The notes: generated by a model not told the origin, from the sequence alone. Shown: positions 24,201 through 38,122, counted from the stretch's first letter. The stretch: 64,000 nt of DNA from Sycobia sp. Sy_11 (GCA_018907035.1 JACCIC010000225.1:714501-778500), one strand, 5' to 3'. A program made the numbers and translations.

Positions 24201-26030
24201 ACAGACGATATAGCTTTGCCAAAATTTTTAGCATAAAAACATTTTTTACTTTTCAATAAGAAACAATACTTTGAGTTCACTATAACAATATTCTTTTAAG
24301 TAATTTTACCAAAAAAGTTATACAAATTTAAAGGAATACAAACGCTCAATATGAACGCTATGTAGCTCTTGACACTACTTTCGTCCTGTTGAGCTTTTAA
24401 ACTCATAGGCACGCGCCCGCTTTTCTTCTTAATAGAAAGATTCAGCGCACTTTAAACAATCTAAAATATTTATTGTCATTTTTCAGGAAATCGAAATCCC
24501 CTATTTTAATGGCAGATTTGAATTCAGAAAGTCAAAAAAAGCGTGTGTTACTTTACTTATTTAGATCACATATTGTAGTTGGAGACTAATTCTAGTTATT
24601 AGTTATACTTGAAATAATTATTAATATTTGTTTCGCATATATTATTTGCAAAAATGCTTATGCGATCAATTGAATACTAGTGTTTTCATGTCGAATAAAA
24701 TCAAAGTCTGTGGATCAGTAAATATACCATGTTCAGAAATCTGTAGGAAGAAATGTTCTAACAACTTAGAAATATCAAATTAGAAAATAATGTAAAAATA
24801 TTTTACCAGCAAGATTAGAGCATTAATTTTAAAATGTTATACCTATTTTACATTCTATTTAAGTAAATGAAACGTAATCAACAGAACTACTCAAATGAGG
24901 ACAATGATTTATCTTCATTAAGTTGCTACCTTTTGGTTTTTTACCTGAACATTCCTATTCTGTTTTATCTTAGTATTATGTAAGAAAAAAATAAAAATAT
25001 AATATGCAAAGTTTTTAATTTAACTATAAATAAAGTGCTTATGATGACAGTTTCGGTGATAATATATTATATAGTATAATATATAATATAATATATCATT
25101 TAGATTTAAATTTAAGTATATTATTTAAATATATTTCATTAAGTCTAATTTGAAATTTCAATTAAAAATATAATAATTACACTCTCCTCCGAAACTTCTT
25201 CCAAAATTAGAATAATTAAAATATCGAAACATTTGGAAAACAGTAAATATAATATGATATCTTAATAATAATTCGTGATAAAGAAAAAAATATGAGTCGA
25301 CGTAATGTTACGGGTACATTTGTATTTATTTAACAGTGCCATTTACTCAAATTTAGCTGAATCAGCAATCATTAAACTTTTTTAATTCTATTGCCAAATT
25401 ATTACAATCTGAATTTGTTTATATTTTAAATCTCAAATCGTGAATAGTTGTCAACACCTCAAGGATTCCCTTCGACCTTTATGTATGTATATAAAAAAAT
25501 TGTATTGAATCTAGTTAGTTTATTTAATTGAATTATATTAACAAGATGAGGCTACGATATATGTGTAACGGATTTAGTTGAGACCAAGGGAAGTAACTTC
25601 GATTATTTCCAAAATTAGCCCACCCATTCTCAACGTACTGTACTTTATTCCTTACTAATTAATATAGGAAATTGCTATAAATTGAGTATATCATGTGGTA
25701 AATGCATTTTGTTTCTTAAAATTTGCGATCTCGATCATGAAAATCCAGATCATAATTTTTTAGAATTTTTGTTTTTTAAATCTTTAAATCTTATGATAAA
25801 ATAAAAATGGCATTAATGATCATGTACTGATACAACGATTTTCATTGCTACAATTATCTGATTTTTGTACAGAGTTACAAATTAAGCTTGTAAATTATAA
25901 TAATAAATTGTTGAATCCGCTAGTGCTACAAGACAATATTTTGTAAATTAAATAGTTTTTTTATACGCATACCGTAAGATCTTTTACACAAGATATATTG
26001 TATGTACACGCCGAAACTTATCAATAACAA
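24200..26030. other. Intergenic stretch without recognisable gene
   Basis: Very AT-rich spacer upstream of the carboxylesterase promoter. No coding frame, RNA gene or transposon remnant recognised. Confidence 0.4.
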
Positions 26031-26037
26031 GCGCACA

Positions 26038-26136
26038 TATATAAAAACGCATGCATACTGCCTGATTCTTATCATTCTGCAATCGAAATTAATAGTATCA
26101 CTAACTAACTATACATTGGTATCAATTTAATCGGTT
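26038..26136 (+). promoter_or_regulatory. TATA-box promoter and 5' UTR of the carboxylesterase gene
   Basis: TATATAAAAA at 26038-26047 lies 99 bases upstream of the ATG at 26137. The expected transcription start about 30 bases downstream falls in a TCATTC-like sequence near 26070, giving a 5' UTR of roughly 65 bases. The interval has no other ATG in frame. Confidence 0.5.
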
Positions 26137-29100
26137 ATGTTCGATAAAAGTATTCTGCTCGTCGCGCTAGTCTCGTCGTGCCATTGTGACACTTACGAAA
26201 ATGAACCGATAATCACCACTGGTTCCGGAAAAATTAGGGGACATTATCTCGTCTCTCCCTCGGGGATCAGATACGCGGCTTACGAGGGAATTCCTTATGC
26301 AGTCGCTCCTTTGCAGAATCTAAGGTTTGAAGTGCGTAAAAATCTAGTTTGTCATTTATCATTATCAATGGATTCGGCATTATGGTCGTTCCATTACTTG
26401 GCCATTTAGTGCAGTTGAATTCGATCAAACTAAATATATCGGTGTAGATGTATTTATAACACTTTTACATCCATGCTCTTTGTCTTATTTAGAACTGTTG
26501 TTAAAATATAATATTATACGTATTTATCGGTATCAAAGTTTTTGAAAATTCACTATTTCTAATTTTAATTCGGAGAAGATTTATGAAATTTAAGAATTTT
26601 TTTTCTTCAGTGAGATTATTTTGAGAATCTCCAACGAGATTATTTTGCTACAAAGAAAAATTTTGGATTTTACAATTTTAGATTGCTTTCCTATAAGAAA
26701 GAATACAATGTAGTACAGATCTGCGTTGTAGGTTTATATAATAAAACACTGCTGGAGAGTGGTAATTGAAAGTTTATTATTTGTAGCTTGGCTATGAATT
26801 TCTGTCTTTGTTGATCGTATAAGTGGCACTGTCATAATACATGTTCAATATCTTCAAAATATTCTCCGCACTGACAGATTGGGTCGCTTACTATGCCTAT
26901 TTTATACAAGGAGAGGGCCAGGTTGTATTGTCCCACTCGATATCTGTTAATAGTTGTAATTATTTCTCGAGGCAACGTTTTGCTATTAAACGAGGGTTTT
27001 GATTTATTATGTAATAATATTTTAAATAATGTGTACCCTTCTGCATTCCTGCATCATTTATATGATTTTTTGTGTTATATGTTACTTTTTTTTTGAAATA
27101 TTCTTTATAAACTGTATAAGGAATTTTGATTGCATCTGTCGGAGCATTTTTAGTCGCGTCTTTGTCAAGCTTGTCTGTGTTCTCATTTGCACTGATACCT
27201 AGGTGCGATGGTATCCAATATGATTGAATTTTTTTTCTGTATGAAATTTTTTGCAATTTGTTTTTAATACTTAATATGAAGGGGTTTGTGTTTATATTGT
27301 AGGGTGGGTTTCTTAGACACATTAATGCACTTAATGAGTCCGTGAAAATGAGAACGTTTTTGTCTGCATTATTTAAAGCTATATCTATAACATCCTTGGG
27401 CGTAATACAATCCCCTGTAAAGATTGACGCCTGTGGACGAATACTTTTACTGTTTATAATATTTAGACTTGGACAATAGCAAGCAGTACCTACTGAAGTC
27501 CCTGCAGCTGTTTTACTAGCCTCTGTAAAAATTTCATGAGCGTTTTCTTTTTGAATTAGCTTTTGGATATATAAGTTCGGGCTTTGAGAAGCATTTAGAG
27601 TTTTTCCAAATTCAGTGTTTACTTTGATATCATAATTAAGCGTAATATATTTTTGTTTGTAAATATTTTATTTATTGTCGGTGTATATATTTTCACGTAA
27701 GGTATTTGTAATTTCAAGATATTGCACGAAAACTCTCTTCTTAAAATTATAATTCTTGCAATTTTTTTCGATATTTTTTCTCATATAGAGGATTGTTTTA
27801 TTAATTGTTAATTCTTTGTTTGAGCTATATTTTTGCATATATAGTTGTAACAAAAATTTTGCCCTATCGGCTAGAAGATGGAGTTTAGCTTCTGCTAATA
27901 AAATGTTCGTGGGTCGTAGTCGAAAATTGAACGTACCAGGCTTTTATTTAAAAGGAGTAGTGTATCTGGCTGTATGCCCCACCATGTTCCTTTAAGAAAT
28001 CTAAGTATATTTAGTGCTTTTGTACATTTGTGATATACTTTATTTATTTGCTCCTTAAATGTTAATTTGTAATCTAAAATTATACTGAGGAATCTAGTTG
28101 ATTGCTTAGACGTTATTGTTGAATTTATAAAATTGATTTCTGTTTCGTCAGGGAGAATATTGTTTTTATTAAAATTTATAAGAGTTGTTTTTTCTGGTGC
28201 AAGTTCTAAGCCTAAACTATGTAAATTTTCGTAAATGATATTAACGGATTTTTGTAACAATCTTTTGCATGTAATGTTTGGCGATCTGATACTATACAGA
28301 GCAATATCACCTGCGAATTGCAGAACGGTTATAGTTTTTGGTATATGTAGACATATTTTACGAACATACAAGCAGTATAATTGTAGATCGTAGTATGCGA
28401 TGTCGTTTCGAACTAGCATGACTATTAGTCCTCCTTTGCTTTGTTGACGGTCCTTACGGAATGTTTTAAATTCAGAGAAGTTGAAGTGGCTTTTATACTC
28501 GTTATCTTCTGATAGCCAAGACTCTACACATATCAGTAAATCTATATTAGATAGTATCTGTAAAATTTCTGTTTTTTTGTTCACTACACTTCTGGCATTC
28601 CCGAATATAGCAATTAAGTCTTTTTTAATGTATGTGTCCATTTATTTTAATTTATTATAGTATATTTGTGTAATATATCTGTTTATTTTTCATCTTTTCT
28701 ATCTCTGAACTTTGAGAGTAATCTGTTTTTTATTTTTTTCAAGTAATTTTTTCTTGATTCTTAACAATTTTGTTTTAAATTTTTTATCTTTTGTTTTTAT
28801 ATATATAGTGTTTATCATTTTAATTATGCTTTCCGAATCTTTAGATAATTCATCGGCAATTTCACATACCTTTGGTTTATCTGAAGATTTTTCCAAGAGC
28901 AATTTAAATTGTTCATAATTTAGGACGAAGTTTCTTTCCTGTTTTTCAATGAAGGGTTGGAATGGTACTAATAAGGATTCTAGTTCGTGAGTTTTATTTA
29001 TCCTTGAGTTGTAATTTATTGTAACATCTACTTTACTTTTCTTTTTGCTGACACGAGTCTTAGTTTAATAAATTCAACAGTCTCTTTTCTTGGGCGATCA

Positions 29101-32100
29101 AGGTGTTCTTCGTTATCTTTCGTAATATTTATTATATCATCTGTGATTTTATTTTCGGTTCGCTCTGTGGAGGTGGAGAGTGAAGGGCATTTGATCGCTT
29201 TGTTAATTTTCTCTGGAGCTGTCGTCGCTTCAATGCTTGGTTGCTCGTAATCCATGTTTTTATTCTCGAGTTGTGCAGTCGTGATCTTTAATTCCTCTGT
29301 ATTATTTGGACATAAATTAGCTGTCTGCCCGCTTTGTTTACAAACGAAGCACCGAGTTTGATTGGTGCTTAGCAATATCCAATATGCCGTGTTATCATAC
29401 GAAATCTGTAGTGCTTCTGGCAGCCGATTTTCGACTCCTTCCTTAATGTATACTTGGGGTCTAAACGATAGAATGTGAGAGCATTCCGGTTTATTTAATT
29501 CTACTCTTATATAATATATTTCTTAAACTATTGTAATCCCTTTACTTTCCAAGGCTTTAATTATTATTTCGTGCGGAATCATCGGTTATACATTGGATAC
29601 AACCACTCTTTTTTTGTTTTTATTAATGGCCTAATTTTAAATGTATGGTATTTAATTTGAACAGTTTTGTCTGTTAGTTGTTCTACCGAGTTTCTATTAG
29701 AAAGAAAAATACATGTACCAAATCTTTTAGAAATGAATTTAATATTACTTGCTCCAGTTAGTTTTTCTAAACTATCCACATAATCATCTATAGAAATACC
29801 TTGAGCAGAGTCTATAATAATAGCTTCTTTCTTTTTGGACACCATTACATTAGCGTACGTTTTTTTGACTCTAGTTTGAACATGACTTGAATTTTCATTA
29901 TGGTTTCCACTGTTTACACTAGTTGGATTAATTTCTTTTACACAGCTGATCAAACTACTATTGCAGTTTGAGAGCTTTAGCCACAGATTTGCACTTGTGG
30001 CTAATTTACACTATTTCACGTATCAATACTATAGCGCTGATTTCAATACTTGAACCTTGTTTGTTTAAGCGTTCGACGAAAGACGTCTTCACGCTTCAAC
30101 GACTTAAACCCGAATCACGATTTAAGAATTTAATTCTTAAACTTTTAATCATTTGTTTCGCTGTATGTACTTATGGTAAAATATGCTTCAAATATAGTAT
30201 TTTTATTTAAAGTGAAATACAAAAATATTAATTTCACAAAACATATATCTATCTCCGATTAAAGCATAAAATATAAATATGATTTTTGTTAAACTAAACG
30301 AGTGTTTTCTTTTAATTTATAACTATTATATATTAAATTTTTCTTTTATTTTTTTTTAATGTCAAAATGTAATAAATGAAGTATAGAACATTGAAGAATT
30401 CTATACAGATTTCAAGAAACATTAAGATATTCAAAATATTTAAGAATTTCGTACTGACTAAAAAAATATATTTGGTTATTCAAAATTTGTGTGAAACATA
30501 GATTACAATTTGAATGCAAAAACTTTATATTGTACATTATGTCAATATACAATTTTAAACGAAAATAACAATATTAGAGAAATATTTGGTAAAAAGTAAT
30601 ATTTATAGTATTTCAACGTGTTTTTAAAAAGTTCTACTGTCGCGTTAAAGATCCAGTACTAATAATACTCAAATTTAAGATTTGCAAATAGGTTTTTTGA
30701 ATTATTTCATATAATACAAATGTAAACATACATATAAAATAAAATTAAATACATATTTGCTAATGTTTCAGAAATGTATTAATAAAAAAACTAACTTTCT
30801 CTAAATCTCAAGACTAACCTTTTTTGTTCCATTAATAAATTAGCCGCCTTTGCCCGTTCATCCATGGCCAGGCGAGCTGCTGGCGAATGCGACAAAGAGG
30901 TCTTGCTTGGGCTTCTCACGTGCGTCAATTACTTTGATACCCTCCGTCAACGGCGTCGAGGACTGCTTATACTTAAACATATACGTGCCGGGAGGGCAAT
31001 TCGACAGTCCGCTTCCAGTTTTATTCTGGATCTACGGCGGGGGCTTTCAAAGGAGCACTCTCACCGGTTCGGAGCAAGACTACCCAATTGAACGGAACGT
31101 GATTTTCGTATCGTTCAATCATCGCCACGGGCTGCTCGGATTCCTCAGCACGGATGACGGCATAGTATCCGGGAACATGGGCTTGAAGGATCAGGCTCTG
31201 GCTTTAAAATGGATCTACGACAATGTAAGGTACTTCGGTGGCGATCCCAGGCAGATCAACCTGATCGGTTTGAGCTCTGGGGCAGCGAGTGTTCATTATC
31301 ATTATTTGTCTCGTTGGACTACCGGTATGTTTCGTAGTGGTATCTCGATAAGCGGCACGGCACTGAGCCCTTGGGCACAGGTCAAAGGCTCCCGCGCAAA
31401 AGCTGTTCGGATAGGGGAGATTTTTAAGTGCCCGACCAAGGACACCGTTAAAATGATCGACTGTCTTAAGAAGCAGCCGGCTGAAGCTTTGATGATAGCA
31501 CAGTCGGAGTTTTATGTACGAATAATACGATATTTACGTATAACCATAAAATCATTCATCCCCGTGGCATCATCGCATCATTATCACGGCATAACATTCA
31601 TTAATTATGTAAAAAGATTCTTATTTAAAGTCTTAAAAAAATTGTAAAAGTAGATTAATATCATTATTTTAGAATGGCATATCTATTTTCTTGTCATTAG
31701 AATTTGTCTATTCGGTGAGTTTCATACAAATCAATCACTAAATAATCTTACGAAATAATCATTAAATAATCTTACGATATCTTGTACTCGCAATAGGTAA
31801 ACTCATTGACTTTAACAAGCACGATCGTATTTAGTTTAAACTTATTGCCACAAATCTAAGAATTTTATTGAATTTTTTAAGCCCTGGAACTTATACGATT
31901 TAGCACCTTTTGGCCCCGTGGTAGAAAAGTTCAATGACAACCCGTTCATTGATCGAACTCCGATTGATATTATTAACAGTGGTAAGGCTCACGATCTGCC
32001 TTGGATAACTGGAATAGTTAAAGATGAAGGACTTCTCAGTATAGCAGGTAGATGTTTCCAATGGTTTCTGTTAGATTTAAAGAAAAGCATTATATTATAA

Positions 32101-33674
32101 GGATATGTTTATATTTATGAGTTCATAGGCGATACCTTATCTGTCTTGAAAATTGAAGATCAGTAATAATATTGCAGCTAACACCACTCGCTGATTCTGC
32201 AAGTCAGTTTGTAATGAAGATCAAATTTATACATTATTCATGTGATGTATCAGTTCTTTCGGCCTGCCATCTCCTATACTAATACTCTTAAAAAATCCAC
32301 AATTTAGTTATATCTTTTTCACTTATGAAGTTGTGGAGGAGTATTAAATCTTTTTTTATTTCACTCATACATCGTAGAACATATACACACCATAAAATTT
32401 ATATACATATCATAAAATTTACAATTATTACACAAAAAATTATTTATTATTTTTGAGGCTCGATTTTATACGTTAAACTAGGCCTTTGTCATTTGTCTTC
32501 ACACAAATCAATTTCATTATAAAATTCGTAGGTTGTTCTTCTACTTCTAGTTAATAGTTTGGGAATCCAAACGATTTCAAGTTAAAGCTACCTACTAGCT
32601 ACAGAGTACCTTTAAATTCTACGAATATATTAACTTAAAATTTTTTTTTCTTATCCAAATATATGATCAAAAATATCGATCATCATTTGAAAACTTCTAT
32701 TTGATCCCGAAGGACAACGTCAAGATTAAATCCAAAATCACTAGATTTTTGGATCAGTCAAAAATTTTTTAAACACTATATTATATAAATTTTATCTAAA
32801 CACATAATATAACTACATTGCCGTTGAAAATATTACGCTATTAGAAATAAATTGCATCGTTTCTGCAGGTTTTATAACCAATAATTCAGCGTTGCAAGAG
32901 CTTGACAAAAATTGGGATTCAATTGCACCAGATCTATTGCACTATAAATACCTAATACCGCAGCAGCAGCATTCTCAGGTCGCCAGGCAAATTCGGAGGC
33001 ATTATTTTGCTCATGAACATATCACAAGTAAAAATATACATAATCTTGTGCGTATGATTACTGACAGAGCTCACGCGGTATTAGCTGAAAGAGCAGTAAG
33101 AGCACAAGCGAAAACGAATTCAAATCCAACGCGATTCTATTATTATACTTACAAAGCTGCTAATAGTCTCAGCACGATCGTAATTAATCGGGCAAATGCG
33201 ACAAATTTTGAACAAAGTTTTGGTAAGCATCTTTCTCTGCCACATTTGCGATTCATAAAGTAGTACTGATTTACGATTATGTACCAACTTTGTTATTATT
33301 TCATTTTACTAAAATTCAACAGGCCCGAGTCACGCAGATGATGTCTTTGTTGCACTTAACAGTTTCCCTACTGGTCCCCCACTTACCAATCAGGATCTCA
33401 AAATGCACGAGAAGTTAATTGAATTTTGGATTTCGGTTACAAAAACTGGGTAGATATTATAAATTACTATAATAGCATTTTTATCTTGTCGGAATGGACT
33501 AAAATACTTTGTTACAGATCTCCAAGTTTTGTATCAGTATGGCCCAAAGTAGACGACCAAAGAACTAATTTAAATTATTTGCGCATGGCTGGAGCAGAAA
33601 ACTTTAAATCAGAAAGTTTTTCCAATTTAGGGGAGAAGAGATTTTGGGAAACTATCAACTTACATGAGAAATAA
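26137..33674 (+). CDS. Secreted carboxylesterase (alpha/beta hydrolase, type-B esterase)
   Basis: Six exons: 26137-26331, 30844-31515, 31882-32047, 32869-33222, 33323-33449, 33518-33674. All introns are GT-AG and phases agree throughout, giving 556 residues, the usual family size. Residues 1-17 form a signal peptide (MFDKSILLVALVSSCHC). Diagnostic blocks are YEGIPYAVAPLQNLRF, EDCLYLNIYVP, the oxyanion-hole YGGGF (129-133) and the nucleophile elbow GLSSG with Ser209. KDEGL carries Glu338 and GPSH carries His466, so the triad is complete. Cys86-Cys106 and Cys261-Cys272 match the two conserved disulphides. The enzyme should hydrolyse carboxylic esters outside the cell; the substrate cannot be inferred, and juvenile-hormone or pheromone esterase, detoxification and venom roles remain open. 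Intron 1 hosts a 3.4-kb retrotransposon. AATAAA overlaps the stop codon (33670-33675), and another lies at 33728. Confidence 0.92.
26750..30170 (-). mobile_element. Jockey-like non-LTR retrotransposon with internal deletion
   Basis: Minus strand, about 3.4 kb, inside intron 1 of the carboxylesterase. ORF1 (29953 to about 28690) encodes a nucleic-acid-binding gag with RPQVYIKEGVENRLPE and a zinc knuckle CFVCKQSGQTANLC, whose usual His is Gln or Thr. It has a stop near 29525 and shifts. ORF2 starts at 28641 with an endonuclease N-terminus (IAIFGNARSVVNKKTEIL, DLLICVESWL). It passes without a frame break into LQFAGDIALYSIRSPN, the reverse transcriptase A/YxDD box, here FAGD. RNase H follows at 27560-27000: EIFTEASKTAAGTSVGTA, LIFTDSLSAL, YWIPSHLGISANENTDKLDK. 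A C-X-C-GEYFEDIEHV zinc end follows at about 26870. About half of the endonuclease and the front of the RT are deleted in frame, so the copy is non-autonomous. Confidence 0.85.
30180..30843 (+). other. Remainder of intron 1 of the carboxylesterase
   Basis: AT-rich intron sequence between the retrotransposon 5' end and the exon 2 acceptor (TTAG at 30840-30843). No additional feature seen. Confidence 0.5.
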
Positions 33675-33734
33675 AGTTCGAGAAAAAAAATTGTAAAGAT
33701 ATTTAAAAAATAATATACCTGTATTAAAATAAAA

Positions 33735-34500
33735 GATAAGAAGTGCGATATAGTTTTCATCACAAAGGTAGTATGGATACATTTATTTTTTATTCTACCT
33801 TTTCCATTTTTTAAAAAAGTGAGAAATAATGCTTGGCCGCGAAAAGTTGCAGATTATTATTTTTCTGTAATAAAAAGAACAAGAAGCATATTTTGCCCAG
33901 ATTTTAGATCAGTTTTCTGAAAAAACCTGCTTAATTGAACTGTATAATTCATCAATCAATTAGCAAAATAAACACAAAGCTAATTATGAATTCACTATCG
34001 CGCCTTGCTATAATGAAACTGAATTAAGAGTTTCACTTACTTTATGATGTAAAACTGCATTATAGAACTTCATTATGCTTTTACATTCATGGAGTCTTAC
34101 AAAGTTCAGAATGGAAACCATTAATTATTTTTATAAAAATGTAAAATCGTTTGAACAATGCAATAAATAATTATATTATTGCTTTCATTATATACCTACT
34201 GCATTACGAACCGAAAGAACTTATGATAATTTTGATATAGCCTGATTCAAAATTTTGTTATGACATAGATAATAAACAGCATTAACGGCTTCTTTTTTTA
34301 TTTCAGTTACATCATATTAACTCAAAAAAATCATAATGGAAAATCCGTCTAGTGCTATGCCTACGCAGTGTTTAATTTCAATTTACTTTTTTTAAAGATA
34401 GGAGCTCGTTTTTACTCTATTAGAAATTGTTCATTTTTAATTTAAACTCAAATTTTTTATCTTAAACTAATAATTAAATAGTGTATTCTACATAGTTGTG
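33735..34500. other. Intergenic stretch without recognisable gene
   Basis: AT-rich spacer downstream of the carboxylesterase. Nothing supportable is seen. Confidence 0.4.
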
Positions 34501-34509
34501 TCGATTTAT

Positions 34510-34760
34510 CTTATGTTGTCCATGGAAATGACTGTTCTAAACCATTACCTATTAAAACACCTTCATTTCCAACACGTAATTTTAAGAATCCTCTAAAATT
34601 ACCTTCATTTAGAGCGGTATCGAAATTGATGAATCCTTCAACACAATGGCATAGAAAGGAAAGATTTTGAGTGCTAAGAATGATAATGCTATTAATAATA
34701 GACGATAACAGTAAACGATTTGCTTTTATTCGTTGCAGTCTCCGACTTTCAACATTAATC
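34510..34760 (-). mobile_element. hAT-type (ZMYM1/TTF-like) transposase relic
   Basis: A minus-strand frame reads RRLQRIKANRLLLSSIINSI, then IILSTQNLSFLCHCVEGFIN, then FDTALNEGNFRGFLKLRVGNE, ending at a stop near 34510. The pattern is a helix of N-R..L..II..I, then ..L..QN..L..H, then N.GNF...L..R...GDE. It is typical of the N-terminal region of hAT-derived proteins annotated as zinc-finger MYM-type 1-like. No catalytic domain follows, so only a fragment remains. Family membership is by motif recognition. Confidence 0.55.
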
Positions 34761-34769
34761 AGTATAATT

Positions 34770-36210
34770 ATTTAATTATATCAGTATAATTATCAGTATT
34801 TAATTCAAGATTCTCTTCAGTTTTCAAAAATAATTTTGCTGCTATAACAACAGATATGTCATAATCATGATTTGTATGCCTCATTATGCCTTTGCCTAAA
34901 AGCTGAGCATAAGGTATTAACGATTATCTCACTAATTTATGCAAGGAAATACATGCATAAAATTGTTCAAATCCTCTCATTTGCATTTACAATAAAGGAG
35001 AATATTTAGAAAAGAATCCTTTTGTATATTTCATAACGATCCTCTTACATAGAAATTGAGAATTGTATTAATGTCGTAAGTTATGCCAATTAGTCTACTA
35101 TTAAGTCGAATAAACCATAAGAAATATTTCCGTGAAGCTTTCTTAATCGGCTGTAAAACCGATATTCAATTTCGATTGCTTGAATCGATCGATTTGTTAA
35201 TCGACAATGATGCTATCTTGTCTTTCATCTGGGTTGTGTAGAAAAGATTACAATAATTAATCGTAAGCTGCTTTTGAAAAAAACTCTGGATGTGCTAAAT
35301 GCATCAACGAAAATTTACCATGCGAAATCTGTGCGGGACTTATACTGTGCGACTTATTTCTAATATTCAAACAATTATTATAAAAAAGCTTAAATACATC
35401 ACCACTGTCGATAGTGAAAAAAATGGTGCAGGCAAACTTTATTGTACATTTTAATAGTCGAAAATTTCAGTAATTTTTTTTAATTATTTTGAATGAATAC
35501 GGACTTTTTTGTCACATTGTTTCAGTGTTCTCTTAAGCAATTCTCGTGCTCGAGCAGTCAGTGAAGCATTTTATATGTTGATATAATGATTTGATATATG
35601 ATAGTTCGAAAGTAATTCATTTAAAGTAATGAACTCTTTCCTTTTTATAAGTAAATAAAAGAAGACGGGCAAATAAAAATTAATCAAAAGGTGAACTTGA
35701 TGAGAGTCATCCTATAATTCTAAAGAAAGAATTACAAAGGAATTCGTTTATTTCTTTGAATTCCTTTGAATTTTATAAGATTAAAAATTTGATTTGGATT
35801 ATTAGATTTTTTCAAAAAAATCTAAAATCATACTTTTAGATGCTTTCAACCTTATATAAAATCGTAATTATAAACAACGATCTTTTTTGTCATCAAACCA
35901 GTGTATCGTGCATATGTATAATAATGTGTAATAGCAGAATCTCTTTTTCCGACAAAAACTCTTTTTCCTATTGTCTTACATTTTATGTAAAGTTTTGCTA
36001 GAGAGATTTCGCCTGCAACAATTGCAATGTAAAAATTTCGTATTTTCAATAACTTCATCTCTCTTTAAACTTCATGATTCCTTACATGATGCAAATGTAA
36101 TTAACAATTTTTTGAATATGAGATTATCATTCTATTTGATTGGAAGTTATAGTTACGTAATATTTTATTATTCTTATCAAGAACGGAACGTATCTTATTT
36201 CTTTCATAAG
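34770..36210. other. Intergenic stretch upstream of protease homologue 2
   Basis: AT-rich, no supportable gene. It may contain further degraded pieces of the hAT-type relic on the minus strand, but no frame is convincing. Confidence 0.35.
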
Positions 36211-36254
36211 TATATATAATGAAATTTAAATAACATTTAGTATCTATTATCAAA
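36211..36254 (+). promoter_or_regulatory. TATA-box core promoter and short 5' UTR of protease homologue 2
   Basis: TATATATAA at 36211-36219 lies 35 bases upstream of the ATG at 36255. The sequence between them is nearly identical to 481-516 in the paralogue, including TTTAGTATCT about 28 bases downstream of the TATA box. An upstream ATG here meets a stop after three codons, which shows that 36255 is the true start. Confidence 0.65.
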
Positions 36255-38091
36255 ATGAACTTACAATCGATTGTATTCTCCTGCTTATTGACTATTGCAT
36301 ACGCAAGTAAGGCTCATACACTTTTATTTTTATTTACTCATAAAGATACTGCATAAATAATAAACAATTTTTATATTTTTTTTAAAAATATATACACAGA
36401 TATTATATGTCAAGTTTTTGTTTTGATAACATAAAGTTTCAAAACTATTATTATAAATATATTCAGTATTTTTCTATAAATAAATTTTTGTTCACGAAAT
36501 CATGTGTTTTATCACGAGATTTCCTGCTAGAATGGTCTGCATGACAGTAGAGTTTTAATTAAAAATTAAAAAAAAATTCTAAATTAATTTAGAATGTTTT
36601 TCTTTTGTCATTCATTAATTATAATGACATAATAGTTCATGCCCATTTTCTTTTTTCATTTTAAGAAATGGTATGATTGTATCATCAAATCATACAAACT
36701 ATAAAGTAGGTCAACTATTGTAATTAATTTAAAGTATTTTTATACTTTTGTCAATTTGTTCTCTAGAAAAAAGTTGTTTTGAATCTATGTTTTGATCACT
36801 TATCGTGTCTCGACTTATTTACTATCTTACGAAAACCATTGTTAGTTTCATAAATTTTAATTGTCTTTCATATTTTAAGGTTCATACTAATAATGAATGA
36901 TGTTTGTATTTTATTATTCCTAGAAACAGTACCTTGTATAGATAATTCAATTTACATATTAGTACTTATGGTTTCAGTAACGTCTTCACTATCCTGATCG
37001 GAATCAATATATTTATTGAAATCTTGATTTTGTAAAATCAATGTTCTATTTAAAGTATTTCGATGTTCCGCAGCAAAATAAATAAAAGCAAAATAGACGA
37101 AATAAATTTGCAATAAAAAGACATGTCTTTAAATAAAGATAGCACTAGAATAGAGTAAAATAGAGTAAAAATAGAGGTGCCAAGATAGAACACTGATTAT
37201 ATATAGGAAGGTGGTTTCCACTTAATAGAACAAAACATCCGATCTCAGTCGCCTCTTTACTTACGATTAGTAAATTTACTTTAATTCATTTAAGGAGCAC
37301 TTCGTCATTAGTCGTCCATCATTAAAGGATGATCATACCATAGAGATCAAGCTATTTGTTTTGGTGTAGCCGAGAAATGAACGTTGTTAAGAATGGAATG
37401 CCAGACGTTGTAGAACTTGAAGAACTTGAGAACTTGATACCTGCTTTTGTTTGTTTACATCAAAAGCAGATTCAAAATTCAGCAAAAAAATATAGCTGAA
37501 CTCTTTTACATATTGTTGCTATTTTTTTTACAATTTCACTGTTTGAGATTCATACACGCAGACTCATAAAATGATATTTCTTGAGAACTATTAATTATAA
37601 AAACAATAAAAGATTTTGATCATTTTTAACGCTGGCTGGATTATTATCCATATGCGAAATAGTTTAAGGCACTCAAAAATATGTATCTATCCAAATATAA
37701 ACTTTAAAGAAATTACATTATATTTTTCGAAATTATTCCTAATTTTATCATTTATATTGTTGTGCAGCATTGTAATTTACTTTAAAACTAATTATGGAAA
37801 TAAATCCTCCCAGGAAGATAGTGGAAAATAGTATGTTCTATCACTGGGGAGTAAAATAGACGTTTTTCGCCCGAGTACAGCAAGGACGTTAATTTACCCA
37901 AGTCTGAAAACATCTTTTCTCTCGTGTAGCACATATGTATATTATTTTTCCATACAAAGGGAGCTTTCTTCATTGCCTGTGTGTAGAGATGTTTGAAAAA
38001 AATTTTTGAAAACTACGGATTATAAGCAAATCCAAATCCTTTTCTGTGTAGTGCCCTAAAACATATATATTGAGGAGTTTTTTTATATAAG

Positions 38092-38122
<31 letters not shown>

